From: Methylococcaceae bacterium
GTDB lineage: Bacteria > Pseudomonadota > Gammaproteobacteria > Methylococcales > Methylomonadaceae
Direction of reading: 5' to 3'
Assembly: GCA_029937975.1 (NCBI GenBank)
Contig: JAPYOW010000008.1
Location: forward strand, 1 to 33,322
DNA: 33,322 nt
Shown here: positions 19,836 through 29,664 of the stretch, in pieces
Numbering within the stretch: position 1 is the stretch's first letter
Layout: each line of letters begins with the position of its first letter
Translations under genes and position numbers: made by a program
Notes under the pieces: model-generated
The model's input: the letters and a program-made list of their open reading frames with translations, nothing else
Databases searched by the model: none
Told to the model about the DNA's origin: nothing

Positions 19836-20412
19836 CGCTTTATTCTTAAAAAACCCAATAGTTTTGGCTATTGGGTTTTTTTGTTTTACCCTGCTGAGCA
19901 GTGCCTGTGAATCAGCAAAAACACCGGCTCAAGTCACTGCAACATTTTGGAGGGCGATTTCTGAAAAGAATCTAAGTCTTGCTAAACACTATTGCAATAC
20001 CTCATCACAAACACTCCTTGATACGCCAACTGTTTTATTTGACCAGACCACTTTTGCTTATGGCAAAATTGTCATTGAAGGCAAGCATGCGACTGTAGAA
20101 ACCCGGGTATCCCCCCTCATCAACAAAAGATCATCCTTCACGACCGTTCTGATTCAAGAAGAAAATCACTGGAAAGTTGATTATCAACACTCTGTAGAAA
20201 ACCTATCGGGCAACTCTGTTAATGCTTTTTTTCAGGAGTTACATGCTTTAGGAAACAACATTAATCAGCAACTGGAACAACAACTCCCCATCCTCGAAAA
20301 AGAAATTAACGCTATTGGAAAGACATTAAAACAACACATTGAGGAATTTACAAATGAACTCAAGAACGCATTACCGGAAGAACAAAACAACCCTTATCAG
20401 AATACCATCTGA
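19825..20412 (+). CDS. Putative lipoprotein (DUF4878-like), GTG start overlapping the upstream gene
   Basis: Signal peptide KNPIVLAIGFFCFTLLSSAC then TPAQVTATFWRAISEKNLSLAKHYC...; starts at GTG 19825. Confidence 0.7.
   Translation: MKTNALFLKNPIVLAIGFFCFTLLSSACESAKTPAQVTATFWRAISEKNLSLAKHYCNTSSQTLLDTPTVLFDQTTFAYGKIVIEGKHATVETRVSPLINKRSSFTTVLIQEENHWKVDYQHSVENLSGNSVNAFFQELHALGNNINQQLEQQLPILEKEINAIGKTLKQHIEEFTNELKNALPEEQNNPYQNTI
19848..19882 (+). terminator. Strong intrinsic terminator inside the lipoprotein signal-peptide codons
   Basis: aaaaaacccaatag-ttttgg-ctattgggttttttt: 8-bp CCCAATAG/CTATTGGG core extended by A6/T6, then a 7-T tract. Confidence 0.85.
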
Positions 20413-20846
20413 TGAATGCTAGGTCCGCTGTCACAGGTTCGAATTTATTCGCACTCTGTAGCAAATAAGCTAACAGTAGGACAAGCATCGCAATAATACT
20501 TATTTTTTTGAGCGCTTTCCCACCTCATCCACTATTTCTACACTTTCTGCCATTTCAAATTCCACCTAAATATTGTTATTTCCGGGACCTTATTTAAGAT
20601 AAGCAAAATATTGACCAAGTATTAAAAAAAAATTATTTCAATTACTTATAATAAGTTATAAAATATAAATCACGACTCAGCCCCAAAGTTAGTCTTGAGA
20701 AACGGATAAGACAGGCAAAAAGATACGTTTAAGATAATTGCCTTATTAAATCTATACACCCCTCCCTAAAATAATTTAGACAAGCATATACCCCCGCAAA
20801 GTAGAGATAACACCCTAGCCTTTAAGCGAGAGAAAACACTAAATCC

Positions 20847-21599
20847 ATGAAACCAAAGGATCCCTTTTCAATTTTTATTGCCGATGACAATGAAATAAAT
20901 CGATTATTATTACAGTCTCAGCTTGAGTCACATTGTAATAATTTAACGCTGGCTGGCGATGGGAAAGTAGCTCTCGACTATCTACAAAAAAATAAGTATG
21001 ACCTGATATTACTGGATTTGCATATGCCATATTTGAGTGGACGCGATCTGATAAAAATCATAAAAAAAGCAGATGCCATTAATAAAGATTCACCCGTCGT
21101 TGCTATTACTGCTCACACACAACGCCATCAAAGACAATCACTGATCGATATAGGATTTGATGAATGTCTGATAAAACCTATTCTCCAGGAAGAATTAACC
21201 ACCATACTCAACCTATGGCTACCGACTTCATCACAAGCCAATCTGGATCAGCATAATTACAGCTATACTTCCGCAATGCTGGAAAAAACTGCGGGCAATA
21301 AAGAACTGGCATCGACTCTTTTCTATAAATTGTTTTCTGAACTCCCGACACAAACTCAAATAATCGAGAATGCATTAGCGATAAATGACTTGAAGCTTGC
21401 CAAACAAATAACCCACAAACTGCATGGTTCTGTCAGCTTTTGTGGCTTTACAGAGATTCAGGCCAAAGTAAATGATCTAGAAACCAGCCTGATAGTAAAT
21501 GACCATCAGTCGATCCAATCGCATTTTGTTGCTGTAAGAAACAAGATCATTGATTTTATGAAGTCGAGAACCACCATTCTTGACGAGTTAACGCATTAG
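20847..21599 (+). CDS. Response regulator receiver domain + Hpt domain protein (no output domain)
   Basis: REC: IADDNEINRLLL, LILLDLHMPYLSGRDL, AITAH, LIKPI; HPt: AKQITHKLHGSVSFCGF. Confidence 0.88.
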   Translation: MKPKDPFSIFIADDNEINRLLLQSQLESHCNNLTLAGDGKVALDYLQKNKYDLILLDLHMPYLSGRDLIKIIKKADAINKDSPVVAITAHTQRHQRQSLIDIGFDECLIKPILQEELTTILNLWLPTSSQANLDQHNYSYTSAMLEKTAGNKELASTLFYKLFSELPTQTQIIENALAINDLKLAKQITHKLHGSVSFCGFTEIQAKVNDLETSLIVNDHQSIQSHFVAVRNKIIDFMKSRTTILDELTH

Positions 21600-21767
21600 C
21601 ATCACCCCCCTCTAAAACCGGCGCCTTACACTCTCCCTCTTTAATAAAGTACACTTTATCAACCCATTTAAATCCTGAAGTCTTATCCATCACCTTGATC
21701 AGGATTTTGTCTTTAGCGCTTTGTTGTCTGCTGCAGACGAACAGTAGACTTTGTTGTGACTCACAGA

Positions 21768-21790
21768 AAAATAACGGCTGGAATCAGCCG
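21768..21790 (-). terminator. Intrinsic terminator of the dnaX-ybaB-recR-hinT strand
   Basis: Minus strand CGGCTG-ATTC-CAGCCG followed by TTATTTTT. Confidence 0.65.
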
Positions 21791-21953
21791 CTTAAAACTG
21801 CTGTCTGCATTCTCGCTTATATTTGGATAACGGGAGGCTCGGTGTCATAGGATGCAGAGCGTCCTTAGAAAAATACCTACACGCAGCGCGAAACCAGGTC
21901 TATCCTACCAGCCAGAGTTAGCGATAAACGTATATGAGCTTTTATATGCTGAT

Positions 21954-22292
21954 TTAACCAGGAGGCCAGGTGAGCTGTCTGCCACCTAATAAATGCATAT
22001 GCAAATGATACACTTCCTGCCCCCCCTGTTTATTACAATTAAAGACGGTTCTATAACCCTCTTCGGCCAAACCTTCCTGTTTGGCTAATTGAATGGCACA
22101 CTGTAACAAATGACCGCTGAGCGTTGCATCCTCCAGATCATTCAAGGTCGCAACATGTGCTTTAGGAATAATTAATATATGCACCGGGGCTTGTGGGTTG
22201 ATATCTCTGAAGGCCAAAACATGCTCATCTTCAAAAACCACATCGGGTTTAATTTCACCTGTCACCATCATACAAAACAAACAATCCGTCAT
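21954..22292 (-). CDS. HIT family protein (HinT-like)
   Basis: CLFCMMVTGEI, PVHILIIPKAH, HLHMHLLGGR. Confidence 0.94.
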   Translation of the reverse strand: MTDCLFCMMVTGEIKPDVVFEDEHVLAFRDINPQAPVHILIIPKAHVATLNDLEDATLSGHLLQCAIQLAKQEGLAEEGYRTVFNCNKQGGQEVYHLHMHLLGGRQLTWPPG

Positions 22293-22318
22293 TTTTTTAT
22301 TCTCATCTGAATATTCAT

Positions 22319-22918
22319 CTACGGCATATCCCGTCGCCCATCAAAAGCATGAGACAAGGTACCACTGTCAATAAATTCAAGCTCTCCTCCCATAGGCACG
22401 CCATGTGCAATTCTACTGGCTTGAATATGATACTTCCTAGCTACTTCAGCAATATAATGTGCCGTAGCTTCACCTTCCACGGTGGAGTTAGTGGCTAAAA
22501 TAATTTCTTTGATCAGCCCTTGAGAAAATCGTTGTTCTAGCAGCTCCATACCTAATTCATCCGGCCCGATACCATCAAGCGGTGACAACCGTCCATTTAA
22601 CACAAAATAAACGCCTTTAAAAACGACGGCCTGATCAACTACCCACACATCTGCCGGACTTTCTACTACACAGACAATGGATTGATCTCTGGCAGCATGC
22701 GCACAAATTTCACATAAAGGTAGTTCCGTTAATGTTCTACACTGCTGGCAATGGCCGATTTCATCAATCGCTCGCCGTATAGTATCGGCTAATTGCTTTG
22801 CGCCTTGTTTATCCCGTAGCAGCAAATGAAATGCCATGCGCTGTGCTGATTTTGGCCCCACGCCAGGCAAACAACATAAGGACTGAATTAACTGACCCAG
22901 TAGTCCCTTTCCCTGCAT
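22319..22918 (-). CDS. recR: Recombination protein RecR
   Basis: LCCLPGVGPKSAQRMAFHLL, CQQCRTLTELPLCEIC, ATNSTVEGEATAHYI. Confidence 0.96.
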   Translation of the reverse strand: MQGKGLLGQLIQSLCCLPGVGPKSAQRMAFHLLLRDKQGAKQLADTIRRAIDEIGHCQQCRTLTELPLCEICAHAARDQSIVCVVESPADVWVVDQAVVFKGVYFVLNGRLSPLDGIGPDELGMELLEQRFSQGLIKEIILATNSTVEGEATAHYIAEVARKYHIQASRIAHGVPMGGELEFIDSGTLSHAFDGRRDMP

Positions 22919-23241
22919 TAGAATGGCATTTGAAAACCAGGAGGCAAAGGGAGTCCTGCAGTTAATTCTGCCATTTTTTCTTTTTTCATTTTAGACACTT
23001 TATGTACCGCATCATTAATGGCTGCTGCCACCAAGTCTTCCAGCATGTCTTTATCATCCGCTAATAATGAATCATCAATGGTCACCTTTCTGACTTCGCG
23101 CTTGCCCGTCATTAAGATAGAAACCAGACCGGCACCGGCTTCTCCATGAATTTGCATGGAAGCTAATTCATCCTGCGCTTTTTTTACATCCTCTTGCATT
23201 TTTTGGGCTTGTTGCATAATGTTACCCAGTGCATTTTTCAT
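22918..23241 (-). CDS. YbaB/EbfC nucleoid-associated protein
   Basis: [36 protein letters not shown]; overlaps recR start. Confidence 0.95.
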   Translation of the reverse strand: MKNALGNIMQQAQKMQEDVKKAQDELASMQIHGEAGAGLVSILMTGKREVRKVTIDDSLLADDKDMLEDLVAAAINDAVHKVSKMKKEKMAELTAGLPLPPGFQMPF

Positions 23242-23508
23242 AACTTCTCCGCGTTTGTAATGGCTGTTGTAATTTGAAACATGTGTAATCTAGTGTAGAT
23301 TTTATAAAATTCCATGTATTTTTACCATGAAGCCAATGCATATTTTGCATCTTGAACATATACCTCCATGCAATATATTCATGGCCCTCACGGTCTAAAC
23401 CAAGGACAGGAAACCGACATAAATAAATTCATACGCCCGGTTTTATATCAAGGCTCCGCCTCCTGAGTGCCTGATAACCCTGCTTACCCGGTGCTGAATC
23501 AGACCTGT

Positions 23509-25110
23509 TTATCGCGATAAAGGTTCAGTCGTCCCAGGCATGACCCGGGCATCAAAATGATCTTTCAAAGCCTGAACATTTTCATCTGTATTTATTGAAT
23601 CTACCGCATCCTGCTGTCGTTGCTCACCTTTCTGTATGATTTTCTTAGCCGGGGTCTCCCCCTGAATTTCGCCGAATTCAATGGTCAACTTGACTGGGTG
23701 AGAACAATATTGCTGTAATGCTGTTTGTAGCTTTTCTTCCGCGCGAGGCGTTTTCAGCTCTGCATATCCAGAATCTAACAGTAAATTACAAACTTTATCA
23801 TCCAGACCTTTCAATACACAGTTACTGGCCAGTTGCAGTGCAAAGCCTCGTAGTTTCATTTTAGCAACCATCTCTGACCAGCTTTTTACCTCACCCTTCT
23901 GCTCAGCTGCGCTTTCGTCTACCGGTCTTTCTTTAACCGCTAGGGGCGTTGCCTCGGGTGCTGGTTTTATAACGCGAGCTTGATTTTGTCCAGCAACATT
24001 AACCTTTTGCTTTTGATCTGACGCTGCGGAGTTATCCGGTCTAAACGTGAGCATTCTCAGCATCACCATTTCAAACCCACTGCGTGGGTCAGGCGCCAAA
24101 TCCAAATCTCCCTGGCCCTGCAAGGCTATTTGGTAAAACAATTGAACATCTTCGGTAATAAGTAGCTGGGCCAGCTTAGGAATAATATCTGAGGCGCAAT
24201 CATTATCCACAAAGCCGGGAATCATTTGCGTGATGGTGACTCTATGTAAAACCGCTAAAACCTGCTGCAAGATTGCTGAAAAATCCGGTGTTAATTGTGA
24301 AACATCGGCTATTTTCTGTAGCAATTCAACGGCATTATTATTGGCTAATGCCAGTAGAATATCATCGACAGGCTGCTGCGCAACAGTACCCAGCATCGTT
24401 GTCACTGTTTCTAGCGCAACTTCGCCATTGCCAAAAGAAATCGCTTGATCAAGCAAACTTAACCCATCCCGCAAACTTCCATCCGCAGCACGGGATAAAA
24501 GTTTTAATGCGCCAGTATCAAACTTTATCTTCTCTTGTGCCAATATAAAGCACATCTGTGTGCTAATTTGCTCAGGCAGTAGTCGTTTAAGATTAAATTG
24601 CAGACAGCGAGATAAAACAGTTACCGGTATTTTTTGAGGATCAGTGGTCGCTAATAAAAATTTAACATGAGGTGGCGGTTCTTCTAAAGTTTTAAGTAAT
24701 GCATTAAAACTATGGCCAGATAACATATGCACTTCATCAATCAGATAAATTTTATATTGCCCTTGATTTGGGGCATATTGTGCATTGTCCAATAAATCCC
24801 GGGTCTCTTCCACTTTTGATCGTGAAGCCGCATCCACTTCAATTAAATCTAAAAACCGACCCTCGTCGAAAGCCATACAGATATTGCATTTACCACAAGG
24901 ATTTGAATCTGTCAGATTTTCACAATTCATTGCTTTTGCCAAAATTCTGGCAACTGTAGTTTTACCTACACCGCGGGTACCGGTAAACAAATAAGCATGA
25001 TGAAGTCGATTATGTTGCAAGGCATGAGACAAGGATTGACTAACATGTTCTTGACCGACAAGCTGGGTAAAATTCTGGGGGCGCCATTTTCTGGCTAAGA
25101 CCTGATAAGC
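23509..25110 (-). CDS. dnaX: DNA polymerase III subunit tau/gamma
   Basis: MAYQVLARKWRPQNFTQLVGQEHV, GTRGVGKTTVARILAKAMNC, CGKCNIC, IDEVHMLS. Start trimmed from 25164 to 25110 because the longer ORF overlaps the SRP RNA. Confidence 0.95.
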   Translation of the reverse strand, partial: AYQVLARKWRPQNFTQLVGQEHVSQSLSHALQHNRLHHAYLFTGTRGVGKTTVARILAKAMNCENLTDSNPCGKCNICMAFDEGRFLDLIEVDAASRSKVEETRDLLDNAQYAPNQGQYKIYLIDEVHMLSGHSFNALLKTLEEPPPHVKFLLATTDPQKIPVTVLSRCLQFNLKRLLPEQISTQMCFILAQEKIKFDTGALKLLSRAADGSLRDGLSLLDQAISFGNGEVALETVTTMLGTVAQQPVDDILLALANNNAVELLQKIADVSQLTPDFSAILQQVLAVLHRVTITQMIPGFVDNDCASDIIPKLAQLLITEDVQLFYQIALQGQGDLDLAPDPRSGFEMVMLRMLTFRPDNSAASDQKQKVNVAGQNQARVIKPAPEATPLAVKERPVDESAAEQKGEVKSWSEMVAKMKLRGFALQLASNCVLKGLDDKVCNLLLDSGYAELKTPRAEEKLQTALQQYCSHPVKLTIEFGEIQGETPAKKIIQKGEQRQQDAVDSINTDENVQALKDHFDARVMPGTTEPLSR

Positions 25111-25144
25111 CATGAGAGACTGTGAGGAAAATAGAAGATTGGGC

Positions 25145-25254
25145 GGAAACTGTGCCAGCCACATCCCGGCACACGAATCTGCTGCTACCGTTGCTCCCTT
25201 CCGGACCTGGCGGAGTTTACAGCGTATCGTTGCGAGAGGACCAACACAGTAACC
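25145..25254 (-). ncRNA. ffs: Signal recognition particle 4.5S RNA (small bacterial SRP RNA)
   Basis: Minus strand GTTGGTCCTCTCGCAACGATACGCTGTAAACTCCGCCAGGTCCGGAAGGGAGCAACGGTAGCAGC...GTGTGCCGGGATGTGGCTGGCAC; GGTCCGGAAGGGAGCA core; ACTGTG/CACAGT terminal pairing. Confidence 0.95.
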
Positions 25255-25540
25255 ATAATGTGTTTTTCAATCAGTCACTGAAAGAATCGCTATTATGCTG
25301 CAATCAGTCGCATTAGGCAACCCTTCATTTTAATAATTGGCAATTCTATTTAAACCAGAGGGGGATAACGCAGAGTTTACTTAAAGGGGAAATCACCGGA
25401 ATCCGCGAGGAGCCTTTTCAAGGCAGCCGATAATACAACTGTTTAGATTTCGGGACTCTACAAATACTCCATAGCCACCAGCAAAATGGATGTGTTCCTC
25501 GTGTTAGCATAGTTCGTTGGCAACAGCACCGTAACTCCAC

Positions 25541-26884
25541 TCATGGTAAGTACACCTGCCATTTCATACCGCCGAGTGTTTCACTGGTACTAGCACTTAG
25601 CTGGCCACCCAACAAGGCTGTTAATTCACTGACAACAGCCATGCCGATTCCATGGCCTTGCATATGCTCATCAGCTCTGACACCGCGCTGCAATATTTCA
25701 ACCAGTTTTGCTTCCGGGATTCCAGGACCATCATCTTCAATTTGTAACAGCAATGAAAATTTAGCGCTCTTCTCTTTTTTAAGCCGAACCAAACTGATCT
25801 GTACCTGCTGATCACACCACTTCGCGGCATTGTCCAGCAAATTTCCGGCGATCTCATAGACATCGCCTGCTTCACCATACATAAAAAAACTGTCATTATG
25901 GGTAAAAGAAAAAACTATGTTCTTGTCAGAATAAACCTTCTCTAGCGACAAAATTATTTTGTCTATAATCTCTGCAATATCAACCTTACCGGCTAGTTTT
26001 TTTTGTCCTTTTGCTGCCGCTTTCTGCAATTGATATTCGACAATATCATTCATCCTTGAAATTTGTTCTTCAACAGTTTCTTTATTAACCACCGATGTTT
26101 CTATGCATCCTCTCAAAATTGCCAGCGGGGTCTTTAAACTATGTGCCAGATCCGACAAGGTATTTCGATACCGCTCCAGGTGAGCACGTTCACTACTGAT
26201 CAAAGCATTTAGATTACCGGCAAGCCCCTTTAACTCAATCGGATACTGGCCATTCAAACGGGTTTTCTTTCCTGCTTCAATATCCTCTAAATCGTTAACA
26301 ATAATTCTTAACGGTTTTAAACTCCAGCGTAAAACAAAAAATTGAATCAGTACTAACAGCGCCCCAATAAAAAACAGCCAGGTTCTCAAGGTCACTCTAA
26401 ACCTACCGACCTGATGGATTACAAAAGATTCATCTTCAGCCACTGTAAAAACATAGTGATTTTCTATGCCTTTTTTATTCTCCCATATAATTGAATAATG
26501 AAGAACAAAGCGTTTATTGTTATCTTTTACAAATATTAACTCGCCGGGCTTTAACGGTAATGAAGGGGATAGGTCGATGCCAATGGCTGAAGCGGATCGC
26601 CAAATCAAGATATTATCTGTTTGATTAATAGCAGCATATAAACCTGAACTGGGATTAGAAAATCGAGGCTCACGCAAGGATCGTGGCATTTTCATTTTGC
26701 CAGCATCTGTCATTTCTGCAACGGCCAATAGGGAATAAAGATGAACCTGAAGTGTTTCTTTCAGCCCTTGTTCTGTACTTTCTCTAAACCCTTGCTCTAA
26801 AACAAAAGCAACCAGGGCAAAAAATGCGGTTAAAACAAATCCTGCGGAAATGAATAATCGAAAACTGAGGGATTGAATATTCAC
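25541..26884 (-). CDS. Sensor histidine kinase (PhoQ-like)
   Basis: LSDLAHSLKTPLAILRG H-box, AGNLLDNAAKWC N-box, EDDGPGIPE, GHGIGMAVV; two TM helices. Confidence 0.92.
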   Translation of the reverse strand: MNIQSLSFRLFISAGFVLTAFFALVAFVLEQGFRESTEQGLKETLQVHLYSLLAVAEMTDAGKMKMPRSLREPRFSNPSSGLYAAINQTDNILIWRSASAIGIDLSPSLPLKPGELIFVKDNNKRFVLHYSIIWENKKGIENHYVFTVAEDESFVIHQVGRFRVTLRTWLFFIGALLVLIQFFVLRWSLKPLRIIVNDLEDIEAGKKTRLNGQYPIELKGLAGNLNALISSERAHLERYRNTLSDLAHSLKTPLAILRGCIETSVVNKETVEEQISRMNDIVEYQLQKAAAKGQKKLAGKVDIAEIIDKIILSLEKVYSDKNIVFSFTHNDSFFMYGEAGDVYEIAGNLLDNAAKWCDQQVQISLVRLKKEKSAKFSLLLQIEDDGPGIPEAKLVEILQRGVRADEHMQGHGIGMAVVSELTALLGGQLSASTSETLGGMKWQVYLP

Positions 26885-26919
26885 ACTATACCCTTCGCTA
26901 GCATTAGGAAGAAAACCAT

Positions 26920-27597
26920 TTACTCTGTCTCTTCTGAAATTCTATATCCACGCCCCCTCAGGGTTTCAATGGGTTTGGTTTTGCCTTGAGGATCTATTTT
27001 CTTACGTAACCGACCGATAAACACCTCAATAACATTGCTATCTCGATCAAAATCCTCATCATAAATATGTTCCGTTAGTACGGCTTTAGAAATCACTTCC
27101 CCTTTACGAAATAATAAATATTCCAGTACTTTATATTCAAAAGCCGTTAACTCTACTTTTTTTTCATCCACACGGACTTCTTGAGACAAGGTATCCAACT
27201 TTATATTGGCATAGGTCAGCACAGGATGTGCCTTACCCTGAGATCGTCTAAGCAGGGCATTCACGCGCGCTAACAGCTCTTCAAAATGAAAAGGTTTAGC
27301 CAGGTAATCATCTGCCCCGGCCTCCAAACCTTCCACTTTCTCTTGCCATCGACTTCTAGCGGTTAAAATCAAAACAGGTATAGAGATCTGCTCCTTTCTT
27401 AATCGCTTTATTAATTCTATCCCTGAAAAATCAGGTAATCCGATATCAATAATAGCCACATCTATCGGATACTCCATTGCCAGGTAATAGCCATCATGAC
27501 CGGTATTTGCCACATCAACAGCGAATCCTTTGGTTGAAAAAAATGTTTGGATTTGTTCACACAAAGTAATTTCATCTTCGACAATCATGATCCGCAT
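26920..27597 (-). CDS. OmpR/PhoP-family response regulator
   Basis: MRIMIVEDE, DIGLPDFSG, LTARSRWQEKVEGLEAGADDYLAKPF; winged-helix C-terminus IGRLRKKID...LRGRGYRI. Confidence 0.95.
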   Translation of the reverse strand: MRIMIVEDEITLCEQIQTFFSTKGFAVDVANTGHDGYYLAMEYPIDVAIIDIGLPDFSGIELIKRLRKEQISIPVLILTARSRWQEKVEGLEAGADDYLAKPFHFEELLARVNALLRRSQGKAHPVLTYANIKLDTLSQEVRVDEKKVELTAFEYKVLEYLLFRKGEVISKAVLTEHIYDEDFDRDSNVIEVFIGRLRKKIDPQGKTKPIETLRGRGYRISEETE

Positions 27598-27609
27598 CGC
27601 TGTTGTTCC

Positions 27610-27867
27610 TTATCGAATGATTTTCCCGGAATCTACATCCACCTTGATATATTGAACGCGACCATCTGCTGTCAATACTTTAATGATATGTACATTATTG
27701 CCATTGACAACTTCTGTTGTCGCATCCAATATCTTACTTTTACTCTCTTTAATTATTTTTTTTGTCGCTTCGTCCAGACTTAAAATAGACAAAAGAAATG
27801 CACTATTTGCAAAAGCAGACGGTATTAAACAAAGAGATAACATTAAAACTTTAATCAAAGTTCGCAT
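27610..27867 (-). CDS. Small exported PepSY-domain protein
   Basis: Signal peptide then DEATKKIIKESKSKILDATTEVVNGNNVHIIKVLTADGRVQYIKVDVDSGKII. Confidence 0.82.
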   Translation of the reverse strand: MRTLIKVLMLSLCLIPSAFANSAFLLSILSLDEATKKIIKESKSKILDATTEVVNGNNVHIIKVLTADGRVQYIKVDVDSGKIIR

Positions 27868-27945
27868 GGTAAACCCATAAATTTAGTCGATTAATATTTA
27901 TTAAACATAGTGTAAAAAATTCCGCATGAACCCAGACTGAATTTT

Positions 27946-28929
27946 TTAATGCATTGAGAAACCACTGATCGCACTTCCCAAAGCATGTCCAAATGAAGCA
28001 CCCAATTTACCCACCAGTTTATCTAATAATCTTTCTTGTGGCGTAAAATTTATTCTCTTTTTAGCACCGAGAACATCTCTCGCTACTGAATCAACACTAC
28101 CAAAACCATCCGCCAAACCAAGTTTAACACCTTGCTCACCGGTCCAGACCAAACCTGAAAAAAGATCTTCCGTTTCAGTTAAACGATCACCTCGACCTTG
28201 ACGAATAGCAGCAATAAACTGCTGATGCACATTATTCACTAAGGATTGCATATGCTGGTTTTCTTCGCTATTGACCGCGGAAAAAGGATCCATTAATGCT
28301 TTATGTTTTCCGGCAGTAATGAGTCGCCGATCAATACCCAGTTTTTCCATGGTATTAACAAAGCCAAAACCATTCATAATAACGCCAATAGAACCAATCA
28401 TACTCGATTGACTCACATAAATATTATCTGCAGCCGCCGCGATATAATAGCCCCCGGAGGCACAAATATCACTGACCACCGCATGGATAGGTATATCAGG
28501 ATACTTTTCTTTCAACCTTCTGATTTCAGCAAAAACATAAGCCGACTGCACGGGACTACCACCCGGTGAATTTATATTTAAAATAACACCCTTGGTTTTT
28601 TTATCTTTAAATGCCTTTCTTAAGCCGTCAATGATACTCTGTGCATTCGCTGCCTCACTCTCGGCAATCACACCGACCACATCAATCACGGCGGTGTGCT
28701 CTTCATCACTGGCACTCATGCTTTTCTCAAATTTTGGATAAACAGCCATCGCGCCAATACCCAGGAGATAAATAAACATTAACATTTTAAAAAACACACC
28801 CCACCGTCGGGCACGACGCTGTTCCGTGACCGCTGCCATTGCCAGTTTTTCAAGCACACCCCTTTCCCAGCCAGGTGTTTCGCTATGACCATCCTTGCTT
28901 TCTATCGTGTTATTCTGTTGATTTTCCAC
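27946..28929 (-). CDS. S49 family signal peptide peptidase (SppA-like)
   Basis: NSPGGSPVQSAYVFAEI, CASGGYYIAAAADNIY, MIGSIGVIM. Confidence 0.93.
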   Translation of the reverse strand: MENQQNNTIESKDGHSETPGWERGVLEKLAMAAVTEQRRARRWGVFFKMLMFIYLLGIGAMAVYPKFEKSMSASDEEHTAVIDVVGVIAESEAANAQSIIDGLRKAFKDKKTKGVILNINSPGGSPVQSAYVFAEIRRLKEKYPDIPIHAVVSDICASGGYYIAAAADNIYVSQSSMIGSIGVIMNGFGFVNTMEKLGIDRRLITAGKHKALMDPFSAVNSEENQHMQSLVNNVHQQFIAAIRQGRGDRLTETEDLFSGLVWTGEQGVKLGLADGFGSVDSVARDVLGAKKRINFTPQERLLDKLVGKLGASFGHALGSAISGFSMH

Positions 28930-28932
28930 TCT

Positions 28933-29589
28933 TTAAAACCTTTCTAATAATTCAGTTGTATGTTGTAAATTCAGCAATGGATTATAGCGCTGTAATTGCT
29001 CAGAAGAATTTGCACCACATGATACAGCAATAGCTGAAATACCTGCATTCTTTGCCATTTGCATATCATGAACCGAGTCCCCCACCATCACCACTCTTTC
29101 TTTGGGTACATCCATCGCAGCCATGATTTCTTCAAGCATATCAGGCTGTGGCTTAGAAGCAGTTTGATCGGCACATCGCGTGATATGAAAAAAATCGTCT
29201 AGGCCCGCGCCTTGCATAGCCTTAGTCAAACCAGCATGACTTTTTCCGGTGGCAACCGCCAGTTGATACCCTGATTTTTTAAGCGTCAATAACATGCCAT
29301 GCACACCGGTAAACAAATCTTTCTGTGACATTTGTTTTGAGAAAAATGCCTGACTATAACAAGCTATAACTTGAGCCTGAAGCTTTTGATCAATGTGCGG
29401 AAATAATTTCTCCATGGCTTTATCAATGCTGAGGCCAATGATATCCTTTGCCGCTTGCTCGCCCGGTATTTTACAAGCATTTTCAGCCGCTGCCGTTTGT
29501 AAGCAATGCACTATCCAGTCTATTGAATCAACCAGTGTGCCATCCCAGTCAAAGATAATTAAATCAAATCTGTCTTTCACTTTTACCAA
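28933..29589 (-). CDS. HAD-IA family hydrolase (phosphoglycolate phosphatase-like)
   Basis: LIIFDWDGTLVDS, LAVATGKSHAGL, MVGDSVHDMQMAKNAG. Confidence 0.92.
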   Translation of the reverse strand: MVKVKDRFDLIIFDWDGTLVDSIDWIVHCLQTAAAENACKIPGEQAAKDIIGLSIDKAMEKLFPHIDQKLQAQVIACYSQAFFSKQMSQKDLFTGVHGMLLTLKKSGYQLAVATGKSHAGLTKAMQGAGLDDFFHITRCADQTASKPQPDMLEEIMAAMDVPKERVVMVGDSVHDMQMAKNAGISAIAVSCGANSSEQLQRYNPLLNLQHTTELLERF

Positions 29590-29664
29590 AACCTTTTCTA
29601 AGCTTTATTTGTTGCATGTCATTCGACATGCAGTGAATCCTTATTCATGGATTAAAGGTTCACA

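Noticed and set aside
24625-24645. A6 run in dnaX as a possible programmed frameshift site
   Set aside because: It encodes the conserved TDPQKIPVTVLSRC motif in the ATPase domain, far upstream of the E. coli-type site; no A_AAA_AAG-like heptamer was seen later in the gene.
25111-25164. Extended dnaX N-terminus (MWLAQFPPNLLFSSQSL) in the ORF track
   Set aside because: Overlaps the SRP RNA 3' end; conserved DnaX start is MAYQVLARKWRPQ at 25110.
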